Below are positions 45,097-55,519 of a DNA stretch of 64,000 nucleotides, in pieces. The notes under the pieces were generated by a model that saw nothing but the letters and a program-made list of their open reading frames with translations, was not told where the DNA came from and did not search any database. The DNA lies in assembly GCA_946807835.1 (NCBI GenBank), contig CAMPEX010000001.1, positions 7,951,001 to 8,015,000 on the forward strand, read 5' to 3'. A program made the translations under genes and the position numbers. The stretch is from Ailanthus altissimus. Its lineage: Eukaryota; Streptophyta; Magnoliopsida; Sapindales; Simaroubaceae. Within the stretch, counting starts at the first letter, position 1. The number at the start of each line of letters is the position of its first letter.

Positions 45097-45880
45097 GGAA
45101 AGTTCATTAAAAATTACTTTTACTAAGATCATATTGTAATTTAAATTTTAAACGTTTAATTAATTAATTAATTTTTTTTCATGCTAGCCAACGTGTCTAA
45201 AATACAAGTCCAATTGTAATTAATTGATTGGATTCTTGTGTCATGTGGACATGTTACTATACGTTCGGACTCTTGTCGTTGTTGTTGAACCGACTCACCT
45301 TGTGCTATGTGGCAGATCTAAAGTTTAAAAGATATGAGGTTAAAATGTCAAAGTCAAAATAATATAGAATAAGAATTTAATTATGTTGGGATCATAATGT
45401 TAAAGTCTAAATTTTAGAAAATTCAAAGCATGAAAAAGTATATTTTTCAAGGGTTTTAATGTTAATTAATTTAGTCCATCCCACCATATATAATTATTTA
45501 AGCCAAAATGGGGCTGTGAGGATAAAAATATTTTAATAGCCTCCAACATTTTATTAAACACTTTTCTAATACTCAATCCCCACTCTCTCTCTTCTGAGGC
45601 TCTCTCCTAACTTTCTCATTCAACTCGATCAAACAGATTCTCTAACAAATTAATAGCAAATAGAACTTTGGAATCTCATCAAATTAAAACCACAAAATAT
45701 AATAAATTAATAGCCAAATAGAACTTTGCAATCTCATCAAATTAAAAACACAAAATACAAAAATTTATGAATTTATGAGCATATATTATTGGTGCATAAA
45801 AATCACAAAATATATAAGTTAAGGTTACGCCAAATTTATGATGTATTATATTCTATTCAAAGAATGTGACGCACGACATT
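45097..45880. other. AT-rich intergenic DNA
   Basis: No gene seen. A unit containing AATAGAACTTTG and AATCTCATCAAATTAAAA is duplicated in tandem at about 45645-45760. Confidence 0.6.
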
Positions 45881-45907
45881 CGAAAGTAGTTGAAAAAATT
45901 GAAACAA

Positions 45908-46545
45908 ACCAAGTTCATCAGCGAGTATGTTGAGAAGTACCCCCTGTTAATGTTCTAGATTTTCAACATGAGCGATGAAGACTTGTTGTTTAATTTTCTA
46001 GACGAATTGTAAACATGAGCGTCCAATGAATTGAAGTGGTGTGGGGTGACCAGAATATCTAATGCTCTAACATTGGCCGAAATGCTTATGAATTACCACA
46101 AATGTGACTCAAGAAAGTCCAAATATTCGAGATCTAATCACAGTAAAGGTGGAGGCGCCAAGGAGTTTCAGCTTCTGGAGGATGAGGAAGAGAAAAAAGT
46201 AAGCTGCCCAAATAGGAAAAGTAGAAGCCCAACGGCCATAAAGGTAATAGACCGAAGACAAACTGCTTCCTTTGCGATGGGGATCACTTGGTCAAGGACT
46301 GTTCGAAGAAGAAGGCTCTCAACGCGATGATTACGGCGCACAAGGCTTGCTCGCAGGATAAAATAGGGTGTTTGCAGCTGTTCAACACAATGAAAGTCAA
46401 GCAGAGTGCCGGCCCGCCGATAGAGAAGGTGCTCATGTATGTTGAAGCCTACATCAACTTCATAAAGACTCAAGTACTGATAGATATAGGTGCAATGCAT
46501 AACTTCATCAAGCGTGCAGAAGTGAAGCGTCTGGGGTGGTTCTAG
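45908..46545 (+). pseudogene. Chromovirus gag and protease, broken
   Basis: From 45930 the gag frame reads KFISEYVEKYPLLMF, stop, IFNMSDEDLLFNFLDEL, two stops, then SNELKWCGVTRISNALTLAE. After a frameshift the knuckle CFLCDGDHLVKDC appears at 46264-46302, a CCHC zinc-binding motif. The aspartic protease follows with VLIDIGAMHNFI at about 46473. The catalytic triplet is normally DTG or DSG and here is DIG, so the enzyme would be inactive. The antisense frame at 46168-46578 is a shadow. Confidence 0.8.
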
Positions 46546-46599
46546 GGGTTGATATCCACCTAGGTAAATGGCGCGCAAAGTAAATTTTTCTGTAACACC

Positions 46600-47600
46600 T
46601 CTTAATGATTTCGATGTGGTGTTAGGTATGGAGTTCTTGAGACAGTACGACGTGGTGCTGTTTTCTCGACATGACTACGTTTGCATTATGGAAGGAGGGC
46701 CTTATATGATACCGAGGTAGACAAGCCCAAAGGTAGGCAATCTCAGCTGAAAGCCAATACTAAAATCCTTTGCGCCATTCAACTAATGGGAGTTGTTGGG
46801 CTCAAAGGAGAAGCACATCCAGCCACAGTGAGAGAGATGGATGATAAGGCGATAAGGGACGAGGGTAAGCTACCAACGGGGGTTGCGAAAGTGCTCGAGG
46901 AGTACAAGGGGATCGTGCCAACTGACGTACCACAGGTGCAGCCACATTATGGTGATACTGAGCATGAAAAATAGTTAAAGTTGGGGTTTACGCTTCCAAC
47001 TACAGTGCAGAAGCCTCAATTGGAATCAGATGAGTTGCGGGGACAACTCAAGGAGTTGCTGAGTGTGGTGTCGCTCGGCAACCCGAGGCGTCACTTGGTG
47101 TGCACTTTCAGCACAAGAAGTGGTGTAGAGACAAGCAGCGGCATGTCAAGTATTGTGCGGGGGACTTGGTGATGGAGACGATACTTCCACCATAATGCAA
47201 GATAACACACCCACTTTACAAGGGCCTTGATTGTAGGGACGATGGGCCATTTCCTGTTACTAAGAGGGTTAGCAATGTCTCGCATAAGGTGGGGATACCT
47301 TTGAGATAGTAGCTACATTCGATGTCTCCCGAGAGCTATTTAAAGCTATACCAAAGCTGTAAGGAAGACATGGAGCAAAAATAGAAACCTTTAGGGATTT
47401 CTACATGGAACGACAAAGGAGAGAAACTCATCTATGACAAACGGGCGGTGCAGAAGAAGAATCCATCTCCAAGGCATGAGTACTTTGTCAAGTGAAAAGG
47501 GGTATCCGATATTGGTGCACGTCAAAAATACAAGAGCGCACAACGGCAGATTGAAGAACGAGGTGGGCAGTTTTCAGCGAATACGCAATGAGGGCGTTAC
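46600..47600 (+). pseudogene. Chromovirus pol remnant: linker joined to integrase C-terminus
   Basis: After protease, one frame gives VLGMEFLRQYDVVL, usual just upstream of reverse transcriptase, and further on GVAKVLEEYKGIVPTDVP, which normally leads into reverse transcriptase. Instead, from about 47100 the sequence reads KQRHVKYCAGDLVM and GPFPVTKRVSNVSHKVGIPL, the C-terminal domain of integrase. HEYFVKWKGVSDIG (47478-47520) is the start of a chromodomain. An internal deletion of several kilobases is inferred. Confidence 0.75.
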
Positions 47601-47609
47601 GTGAATTTG

Positions 47610-47620
47610 GTAGGGGAGAA
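47610..47620 (+). other. Polypurine tract of the chromovirus
   Basis: GTAGGGGAGAA directly before the LTR start. Confidence 0.7.
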
Positions 47621-48100
47621 TGTCACACCTCAAGTGTTCTTAAGCATTTTCTTGAACACTTGGTGCACGATAAAATCTCATAAAGGCTATGTAGGCTGCT
47701 GGAACAGATCGTGGGCCAGAGCTTCTAGAAGACCCGCTGACATAGGTGAAGAATCGGGCCAAGCCGGCGACTTATTAGGGTTGTTATCCCCAATTAGAAA
47801 ATAAATATTCCATAGAATATGTGATGGCATTGAGAAATATTCTAGAGCATATTATTCTATTTTGTATGTACATCGTTAGATCATTTAGATGTCAACCGTC
47901 GATTGTATATGGCTGCTAGTATATAAAGGGGAGACCCTCACTTGTATAAATCATCTCATAGCTTGTGTTTCTCTCCAGTAATATAGAGAGCATTCTTGCA
48001 AACAGTTGGTGTGCATGTTTTTCTCTTCTTTGTGTGGTTTTCTCAGCTGCTTAGCACGCAACGCATTTAAGACAGCAAGATTCTCGAAAAGTCCGTGACA
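47621..48100 (+). mobile_element. 3' LTR of the chromovirus
   Basis: Starts TGTCACACC and ends GTCCGTGACA, so the ends TGTCAC/GTGACA are inverted (480 bp). It is preceded by a polypurine tract. A TATA-like TATATAAAGG lies at 47921-47930. Confidence 0.85.
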
Positions 48101-48289
48101 CTAGGCACTATTGAGCACCTTAGCTCCCAAGAACTTTTAAATTCTTTTTAACATTAGCTTTTATGCAATTTTTACGTTTTATTACAAATGTTATTTGTTT
48201 TACTTATCTAATATTTATTTGATCTAGTTTTATTTAATTATTTGTTTATAAAAAAAAAAGGTATTAATGTAGCTAAATTGTTTTGGTAA

Positions 48290-50880
48290 GTGTATACATT
48301 ATGGTCTCTCATTATGATAAGCGTAAGATATCTAAAAAAATTTAAAATTAAAGTGGAGAATCGATTTCAAAGCCAAATAACATCATGCTATAAGTTATGG
48401 GCACTCAATAGTATAAGAGCGAAGCTAACAAAAAATCAGATGATAATATTTAGAGAAACTTACATGGATTAATTCTTGGATATGCAACCTTTAACTTTTT
48501 TACTTCACAATTGACACACAACATGCTTATCCAAGAGGTTCATATTGAAGAGCTTTCAAATGAGATGGGGTTTCTAGTATTGAAGAAGCGAATTCGATTT
48601 CTCATATGGAACTTGGCCTAGTGATAGGTTTAAATTTTGTAAAATACCTAAATGAAATCATGTTACGAAAATAGTTGTGCTGACGCCTAAAGGATAAATA
48701 TTTTAGAGAAAAGGAGAAAAAAACATAACTTGGTTGGAGATGTATCATGGAGTTGGATTTAAATTAAACTGATGATGAGGATGTTGCTAAATTGAGCTTG
48801 TACTATTTCATGGAATAAGTATTGCTTGTGAAGGCTCCACGCATGTTTATGGACCTATTTATACTTGAGATAATTGATCATTTAGATGAATTTAACAATT
48901 ATTCTTGAGATAATATGGCATCCAAATTTTTATTGCATTCCTTACAAAAGACATTGCAGAATCAACCAGCGAGATTTTATAAGAAGACGTTGGCAAGCCC
49001 TAATTATAAGGAGGATAAATATAATCTAAATGAATCCACTTACACATTTTAAGTATTAAATAATTTAATTATTTATTATTTAATATCAATTTGGTTACAA
49101 GATATTGACTTTTAAATTATTTTAATTTGGTAGAGTTGAATATTCTAAGCAATTTGGATAAGTAACTTTTAACTTGATTCCATGTACTTTGAAATAGTGG
49201 AAGAAAAAGACTCCAAACAACATGACTTGTAATAACTTCTTTAGTCAAACTAAGCTGAGTTTAAAATTATTCTTCATAGTTATTTTTGAAACTAACATTT
49301 ATTTATATAAATTTTCACATCATATTTTGTAAAATATTTGTAATTCTTGCACAGTTACATCCATCTAAGATTTTGGCTCTTACCATAGAAGAAAATAAGA
49401 AGAAGTGTGTGTACCTAGTTTAGAAAATTAACGTTTTAAAAGGATTGTACCTTGGTAATCTCCAAATAGATGATTGTAATGATGACAATGATTAGGACGT
49501 AGACATTAAGTCAGACATCCCTTTGATGGATGATGGAGTTTGGGACTCTTGCATAAATAAAATATTCCCCTATTAAAATTATTAACATGTAAATATTAAT
49601 AACACAATTATTGTTCACTAACATGAGTATGCTTCTCGTCTAGGTGAGACAATAAGCGGATTGGTTAGAGTCTTGAACAATATAAAAAGACAATACAAGA
49701 TGAGATAGTTAGACTATTCGGGTCATTGAGGTTGACATATTTAAATGGTAAGAATCTTATATTGAAATAAGGTTCAACCAACAAGACAAGTTCATATCTA
49801 ATCTTTAGAAATTAGTTAACCAACAAGATACATTCATGAGATGTGATACTGAAAAACTTAAACAAAAGATAAAGGGGTTGGCAAATTCTTACGAAGCTTA
49901 TACTAACTTCTAACTATCAACAATGTCATTTTCATTTCATCAAGTAACATGATTGTGTTAACACTTGTTTCACTCTTATTGATGAATTTATATATATATT
50001 TTTTAACATTTATATATTCTTGACTTGTAGGTCATAATATGAACACGGATTATGATTATGAACCTATGCTTGGTATTGATGTCAATTGTTGGCCACTTTT
50101 GAAAATATTTAAAACAATGAGTGTTAGTAAGGAGCACAATGTACACGTGCTGTCTAAAGTACCCATGGGTGTGAGCATATTCAGGAGACCAATTAAGAGG
50201 GGTGGAGAGTCAATAGCCCATAAACCAATCCTATACCTAAGTGTGTATGTAAGAACACTGATCAAAATATAGACTAAACAAATGAGTTTGTTCCAATGAA
50301 TTTGGGTCATAAGATTCCAAGAGGAGATGATGGATGACGGATGCTTTGCAAGTGGATATTGATCCCCTATGTGTGGTAGACTTGTAACTTGTTAGTTAGT
50401 ACGAGGAATGGATACGCAACACAAATGCGACTCGTGATTTACCTAGTTTTGATACATGATTGTCTTGGTTCATGGCGTTGACTAGTGGAAATTGGCTTGA
50501 GAGTGATAATATTTTGATAATACAATGGTATTTTGGCATTATAGAATGTATCAAAGGCGAGCTCTTATTTCATTCAAAGAATTGGTCAAACATGGACATT
50601 GTATTAATATACATTTTTAATGCAATTTTTTTTCCTTCTTTTTCATGTTATGGTTATATGAATTTACTGATATAATATACAATTAGGTGTACAATCCAGT
50701 GAATTATAAGATGCAATACTGGATTTAACGCAAGTAGATCTTGTGAGCCAAAAAGTCACTTTGTAAGACTCGTTGGTTAAGAATTACAAATCAAAGGATT
50801 TAGAAGTTCACATGCTTCCATTATGTTTGACATTAACTTAGATCTTGTTCCAGGTAAAATTTTGTGATACCAAGCGAAAT
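48290..50880 (+). pseudogene. MULE3: DUF1985 / Ulp1-like gene, broken and truncated
   Basis: The DUF1985 part is near 48770-49060 (DDEDVAKLSLYYFME, then LEIIDHLDEFNNYS and ARFYKKTLASPNYKEDKYNL), continuing near 49349 with LHPSKILALTIEENKKK. The start of the Ulp1 domain is near 50470 (SGNWLESDNI). The protease core appears near 50686 as YNPVNYKMQYWI, where the catalytic His of the usual HW is Tyr (codon 50717-50719). VDLVSQKVTL, stop, DSLVKN follows, so the Tyr before the catalytic Asp is a stop. The part with the catalytic Cys is missing because transposase sequence in the opposite direction begins at about 50935. The gene was multi-exonic and is now dead. Confidence 0.7.
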
Positions 50881-50934
50881 ATCATAATTGATTCTTCACT
50901 ATTTGCAGTTGAGAGATGAGTTCAAGACATTATC

Positions 50935-52490
50935 TAAAAGGATAATAGTAATGATTATGGCATTTTTTTGGGTAAATATATTGAGTACTTGATGCATCAT
51001 TTTAAAGGTGTCCCCCAATAGGACATGGAGAGTTTTCTCAATACTTGCATATTGGTTAAATATGACAACTCAATCATTAATATCCTCATTAGATCTGTGG
51101 AGTTTATAAAAATATCTCTCCCATGATACATCATTCTCAAAATTCACAAACCTAAATGGTAGTAGAAATATTTGATTATTTCCATCTTGGAAAATAATAA
51201 CAATATATCAATGTATGCATCTTTTAAAAAAGTGTCATCGACAACTATCATTGGCTTTATGGATGATTGAAAATAATGAATGCAAGCTCAAAGTGTCATA
51301 AAAAAATATTAAAAAATGATTATTTGCACTAATCGTTATATGAGTTATCATGTCAAGATTCTTACTCTCCAATATGTAGTAATATGGTGGAAGTAGCTGA
51401 AAACAAATCCTTAAGAGTTCCCACCAATAACATGATACAACTTCCTTAGCTCGTCATGCTTATGGTTATGATATGAGACATCAAATCCACACTAGATGTC
51501 ACATTGAATATCTTTCAGCTTGTTATTCCTTTTAATGGTTAAAATTTCTCTTTGATGTATTCAATAATAATATGACTACTTGCTTGACACTAGTTATGCT
51601 CTATTTGATTTAAAAACAAGTATGGGTTGTGTCAAATCTTTTAACTATAAAATACATTCTTTGTTATGTTGTCATTACTCATATGTGCCATTTGCATGTC
51701 TCATCAATATAAATTACCTCAAAATAATCCTTCGTCAATCTCAATACCTTAAATCTCCTTCAATTTCTTTTAAGTGAAAGGAATCAAGTGAAGGTGTAAG
51801 TCTTATTTATAATTGTACAATATCCTAACAAATATTTCACTTGAACTAGTTTTCAGTAATGCAAATGAATGCATAGATCCGAAGTTGGAATTAGAGTTAA
51901 AAACTCAAGTGAATTGTAATTATAAACGACTAATGGTATGATAGATAGATTAGAGCATCTTTGACCATCTTTACAATGCAAATCATCATAGCAGTTGTCA
52001 TTGTTTTCTTATTTATTATATTATCTAGTCTATCCACCATATTAATATTGGCATCAATGCCACCTTTATTATTCTCAACTTCATTTCTGTCGTGATCAAC
52101 ATTGATTCATTGTATAGTAGTTACAACATGGGTCTTCATGACACGTTGTGGGGAGTAATGTTGTTCAAATGATGCCATAGTTGACAAAGTAGTTTTATGT
52201 GTCATTGTTAGAGGATGTGTAAGAACTTTACCATTTACTGTAATGCACAGAGTATTACATATCTTATTCTTAGTTATGTGACCTCTATTTACACCCAATA
52301 AAAACTCATGTCTCTATCTTTTTTTTATGCGCATTGATTTTGCATGTGTCATTGTCAACATTATAGATATTTGCATCTCCAAAGTATACTGAGTGGAGTT
52401 AACACTAAAGACATCGCATACTGTATCACAAAGTTGACCATATATATATATATATATCATTGAACCATAATATGAAAGTTCTCACTCTCT
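50935..52490 (-). pseudogene. MULE3 transposase, N-terminal and start of catalytic core
   Basis: Reading left, an N-terminal region near 52490-52320 (GQLCDTVCDVFSVNSTQYTL) leads to the DNA-binding zinc-finger part of MuDR-type transposases near 51730-51660 (KDYFEVIYIDETCKWHI, later HTC). DIQCDI lies near 51500. The catalytic domain then begins with ACIHYFQSSIKPMIVVDDTF around 51290-51230. The first Asp of the DDE triad lies in this VDDTF, which corresponds to the DGTHLKG block of the family. Homology ends near 50935, before the second Asp and the Glu. Stops and frameshifts are frequent. Confidence 0.75.
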
Positions 52491-52629
52491 ATATTCCTTA
52501 ATGCCTTTGGATGAAAACTCTCATTTTCTGTAGCATAAGTGATACTTGTTTCATTTTACCTAAAAGGAAAAAAAAATTATAAGTTAGATAATTCAAAAAA
52601 AATATGTAATTTAGATTTATTAAAATTCA

Positions 52630-52860
52630 CAAACAAATACTCTTGTCGAGCATGACATTGGTGGTTGACAAAAGCACAAGAGTGATTTTGTAGAGCACCT
52701 AAAACCATGGTTACCAAATATTATTGAGCATGCCTTTGTGCTCGATAACCTTTGTCAAGCATTCTTTTATGTGCTCGACAATTATGAGTTTGTTGAGGTT
52801 TTTTTGTGCTCAACATTGCTTGACAAATTTTGTCAAGCACCTGTCGATCATATTCTAAGA
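52630..52860. repeat. Cluster of short TGCTCGACAA / TTGTCAAGCA words
   Basis: About ten variants of an 8-10 bp word occur in both orientations within 230 bp, for example CTTGTCGAGCATG, TTGAGCATG, TGCTCGATAA, TTGTCAAGCATT, TGCTCGACAA, TGCTCAACATT, GCTTGACAA and TTGTCAAGCAC. They lie just upstream of the transposase start, where subterminal repeats of a DNA transposon would be expected. No MULE3 end was identified. Confidence 0.65.
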
Positions 52861-52869
52861 ACACGCAAA

Positions 52870-53994
52870 AATTGATTTTTCTTTTTTAATTTTGTTCAAC
52901 AAAAAATTTATAAAGTCAAAGCTCAATCAAACTTAATATACTACATTATATGTAAGTGATGTTTTGCATCTTATATCATTTAAATAAACAATATTAAAAA
53001 CACTCATGAGCAAAAAAAAATAAGTTATGAATTTTAAAATATAAAAAATTATGAGAAACTTATCTTATCTTTTTCTCACATATTCAAATTCAATCTCAAC
53101 TAATACTCATACTCTTTTTTTTTTGGTCTTCGATACAAAAAAATTAGTTTGGTTTGATTTTTTTTTTTTTTAGAATTCATTAGGTGCATGATTAATGAGG
53201 TATGTTTTATATAAATAAAGTTGTTGTAGTCTATGATGGCATTTTTATCTTCACAACCCCCCTTTTTGACTAAAATAATGAGAAATAGGGGGTTTGGTTA
53301 AAATAATTAAAGCCCCTATTTTTGACTATTTAAGTTTAAAATCAATTTAAAAAAAGGTAAAATTATTAAAAAAAATGAAAACCATTATTAATTTTCAAAA
53401 TATTTTGAGGACCAAGTGAAGAAACAATTTTAAATCTGATTGTCATTGGCAATAAGTTATTATCTTACATTATAATGATTGTAAGAATATACCAATTGAA
53501 GATTTTCAAATTGTTGGTTATATATCATAAGCTATATGGTTTTTTTTTGCATTGAATGTTGAATTTTAATTTAATTAATTATTTATTTTTGGTAGTGATT
53601 AGTTGCTTAACACAATTGGTTTTTCAATTATTTTATCATATTTTAACTCAGCCGATTCTTCCTACACCGCAGCCATATCCATACCCTTCATTTTCACCTT
53701 CACCTTCACGCCTCACCTCCTACACCTCTCAATAGTTAATTATTAGTTAACTATTTTTACTTTTTATTTTTGTTAGAAATTTTTTTATTTGTTAGATTTG
53801 GTGATATTAGTGTTATTGAATGAAAGTAGTATGAATCTGTTCTTGATTGCACAGCAACTTGTGATTTTGTGGCTATTATTATCGTGGGTAAAGAAGAACA
53901 CATAATCTATTGAGAATGAATTTAATTTTTGCATTTCTAAGTGGCGCTTATGGTGGCGTTGGCCCCCAGTTGACACTTGGGTTTTGATTGCTAA
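52870..53994. other. AT-rich DNA, no gene seen
   Basis: Poly-T and poly-A tracts and a short CTTCACCTTCACG-type pyrimidine stretch near 53690. The frame at 53785-53976 has no recognisable feature. Confidence 0.6.
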
Positions 53995-54511
53995 TGTCTA
54001 GTATCACGTATTATATTAAATAAAAATTAGGTAAATTTTTAGTATATAAGAGTAGCTATATAATATTATTTAACAGGTTAATTTTTTAAATTAATGACAA
54101 GCACTCAACTTACGACAAGTAGTATCAGAGTAGATTTAAATTTTCAGTCATATGTAGATCCTTAAAATTGCTTTAATAGAGATTGCCACATGAGATATAA
54201 GTTTCTCATACCGTTAGGAAGATGAGCAATATGAGTTAAGTGGGCTTTAAAAATTATGTGTCTTGAGTCCTAATAGAGATTGCTACATGGGTAGTGAGTC
54301 TCCTATCCCCGGGGGGATGAGCAATACGGACCAACTTGATCCTTGAGTTTGGGTTACACTGTGATGAGGGCATCACGTGATTGGGTGAAGGAGAATGTCA
54401 TGTTCCATATCGAATAAAAATTGGATAGATCTTGAGTATATAAGAGTAGATTTGCAACATTACCTAACAAGTTAATCTTTCGAGTCAATGACAAACACCC
54501 TATTCGTGACA
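53995..54511 (+). mobile_element. TRIM: miniature LTR retrotransposon
   Basis: Left LTR 53995-54117 (TGTCTAGTATC to ACTTACGACA) and right LTR 54396-54511 (TGTCATGTTCC to ATTCGTGACA) share AATAAAAATT, AGTATATAAGAGTAG and AATGACAA words in the same order. Two bases after the left LTR comes a primer-binding site, TAGTATCAGAGT (54120-54131), one mismatch from the initiator methionine tRNA site. GGGTGAAGGAGAA (54383-54395) is the polypurine tract. The 280-bp interior has no coding frame but contains a duplicated AATAGAGATTGC(C/T)ACATG. Flanking pentamers do not match, so the target duplication has decayed. The total of 517 bp is typical for TRIMs. Confidence 0.85.
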
Positions 54512-54774
54512 GTAGAGAGTCCATTGGATAGTTATTGACATCACACCAAGATTAAATTTGTTTAAAAAGAAACTCAAAAAATGGGCAATGACAGTTTTCT
54601 TATGGAATTATTCAGGCTCGAATAAGTTTAAAGAAGCTTGTGTGTGCTGCTAGCTCTTTTGTCGTCCTATAGACATAATAAAAGCAAAAGGGTTTTCTTT
54701 GTTTTTGCCAATATTTATAACATGAAAGCAAAAGGAGTTTTTGTTACAGATGAAAACAAAGCTGGTAGAGTCCC
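54512..54774. other. Spacer between TRIM and the defensin-like gene
   Basis: No feature seen. Confidence 0.5.
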
Positions 54775-54780
54775 TTTATT
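54775..54780 (-). promoter_or_regulatory. Polyadenylation signal of the defensin-like gene
   Basis: AATAAA on the minus strand, 28 bases after the stop codon. Confidence 0.55.
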
Positions 54781-54807
54781 AAAGTTCATTTGATTTGTTT
54801 TGAGGAT

Positions 54808-55397
54808 TTAGATACAGCAACATATACATTGAGTTGCAGATCCCTGACGAAAGCACTTGCCATGGTGATAAATTTTCATAGCACAGCATTCTTCATTGCA
54901 TTTTCTGACCTCTACACATTCTCCTATGCATTTCGGAAATGCTTTTAGCGCCGTTGCTGCCCCTGCCCCTGATCCCTCACAATCATAAATTGCCACTTCG
55001 ATTAATACTTGGTAATACAATCTTAATGGACGTAACAGTTTCTCAATATTAAGATAAAAATCAAGTGGAAATGAAAATGATTGCTTCATATCAGTTTTGG
55101 AGTGATGATTTTTCATATTTTAACTATAAATAAGTATCAGTTTTGCTTGATATTGACAAAGACGAAATATAGAAATGTTTTTGGGGAACAGAAAATATCT
55201 GTTTCTCACATTTTATGAGCAAGAGTCTAAGAAATTAACCAAATTGACATTTTCATCATTTTGTTTTTTGAGAAACCTGGTCAGTATAATTTAGGTGAAT
55301 TTGAGAAATGAATTTTACCTGAAGTGATAATCAAAATGATGCAAATTAATCCCAAGAAGGAACTTCGGACAAGAGGAGAAACTCGGGTGTCGGTCAT
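54808..55397 (-). CDS. Defensin-like secreted cysteine-rich peptide
   Basis: Plant defensin-like peptides are secreted, disulphide-stabilised proteins with roles in defence or cell signalling. Two exons are inferred. Exon 1 (55397-55319) encodes a signal peptide, MTDTRVSPLVRSSFLGLICI and a few more hydrophobic residues, ending in phase 1 at a GT donor. Exon 2 (54995-54808) gives the cysteine-rich part to the stop, 88 residues in total. An acceptor 12 bases upstream (exon from 55007) is also in frame and would add four residues. An intron just after the signal peptide is the usual structure of this family. The mature part has 11 cysteines. KCIGECVEVRKCNEECC gives C-x5-C-x3-C, and CIC provides the C-x-C of the cysteine-stabilised alpha-beta fold. 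HHGKC then a cysteine nine residues on fits the gamma-core G-x-C. The extra cysteines and CCC near the end are atypical. No close subgroup can be named. Confidence 0.82.
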
Positions 55398-55498
55398 TTT
55401 TGTTTGAAGATCTGGAGCTGCTGCCTTTTTGCTTTGTTTCTGAAATATAATGAAGAAATTAGGGTTTAGATTGTTTAGTAATAAAATGATACGTTATG

Positions 55499-55509
55499 TT
55501 TATATATAT
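55499..55509 (-). promoter_or_regulatory. TATA box of the defensin-like gene
   Basis: On the minus strand the sequence reads ATATATATAAAC about 100 bases before the start codon, placing transcription start near 55470 and supporting the upstream signal-peptide exon as the first exon. Confidence 0.6.
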
Positions 55510-55519
55510 GTTCAACCCA

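Larger units (their letters stand above)
45880..48100 (+). mobile_element. Internally deleted Ty3-gypsy chromovirus
   Basis: The order is gag (45908-46330), protease (about 46430-46560), the start of the pol linker (46600-46980), then directly the C-terminal part of integrase (47100-47330) with a chromodomain-like tail (47440-47580), a purine tract and the 3' LTR (47621-48100). Reverse transcriptase, RNase H and the integrase core are missing, as is the 5' LTR. The chromodomain-like end places it among chromoviruses. Many stops and frameshifts show that it is old. Confidence 0.8.

Noticed and set aside
46168..46578. 136-codon minus-strand frame
   Set aside because: Antisense to chromovirus gag and protease, which match in the plus direction.
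55117..55318. Reading the defensin-like protein as one exon from 55116
   Set aside because: That start gives a 40-residue non-secretory leader, whereas the separate upstream exon supplies a proper signal peptide with consensus splice sites.
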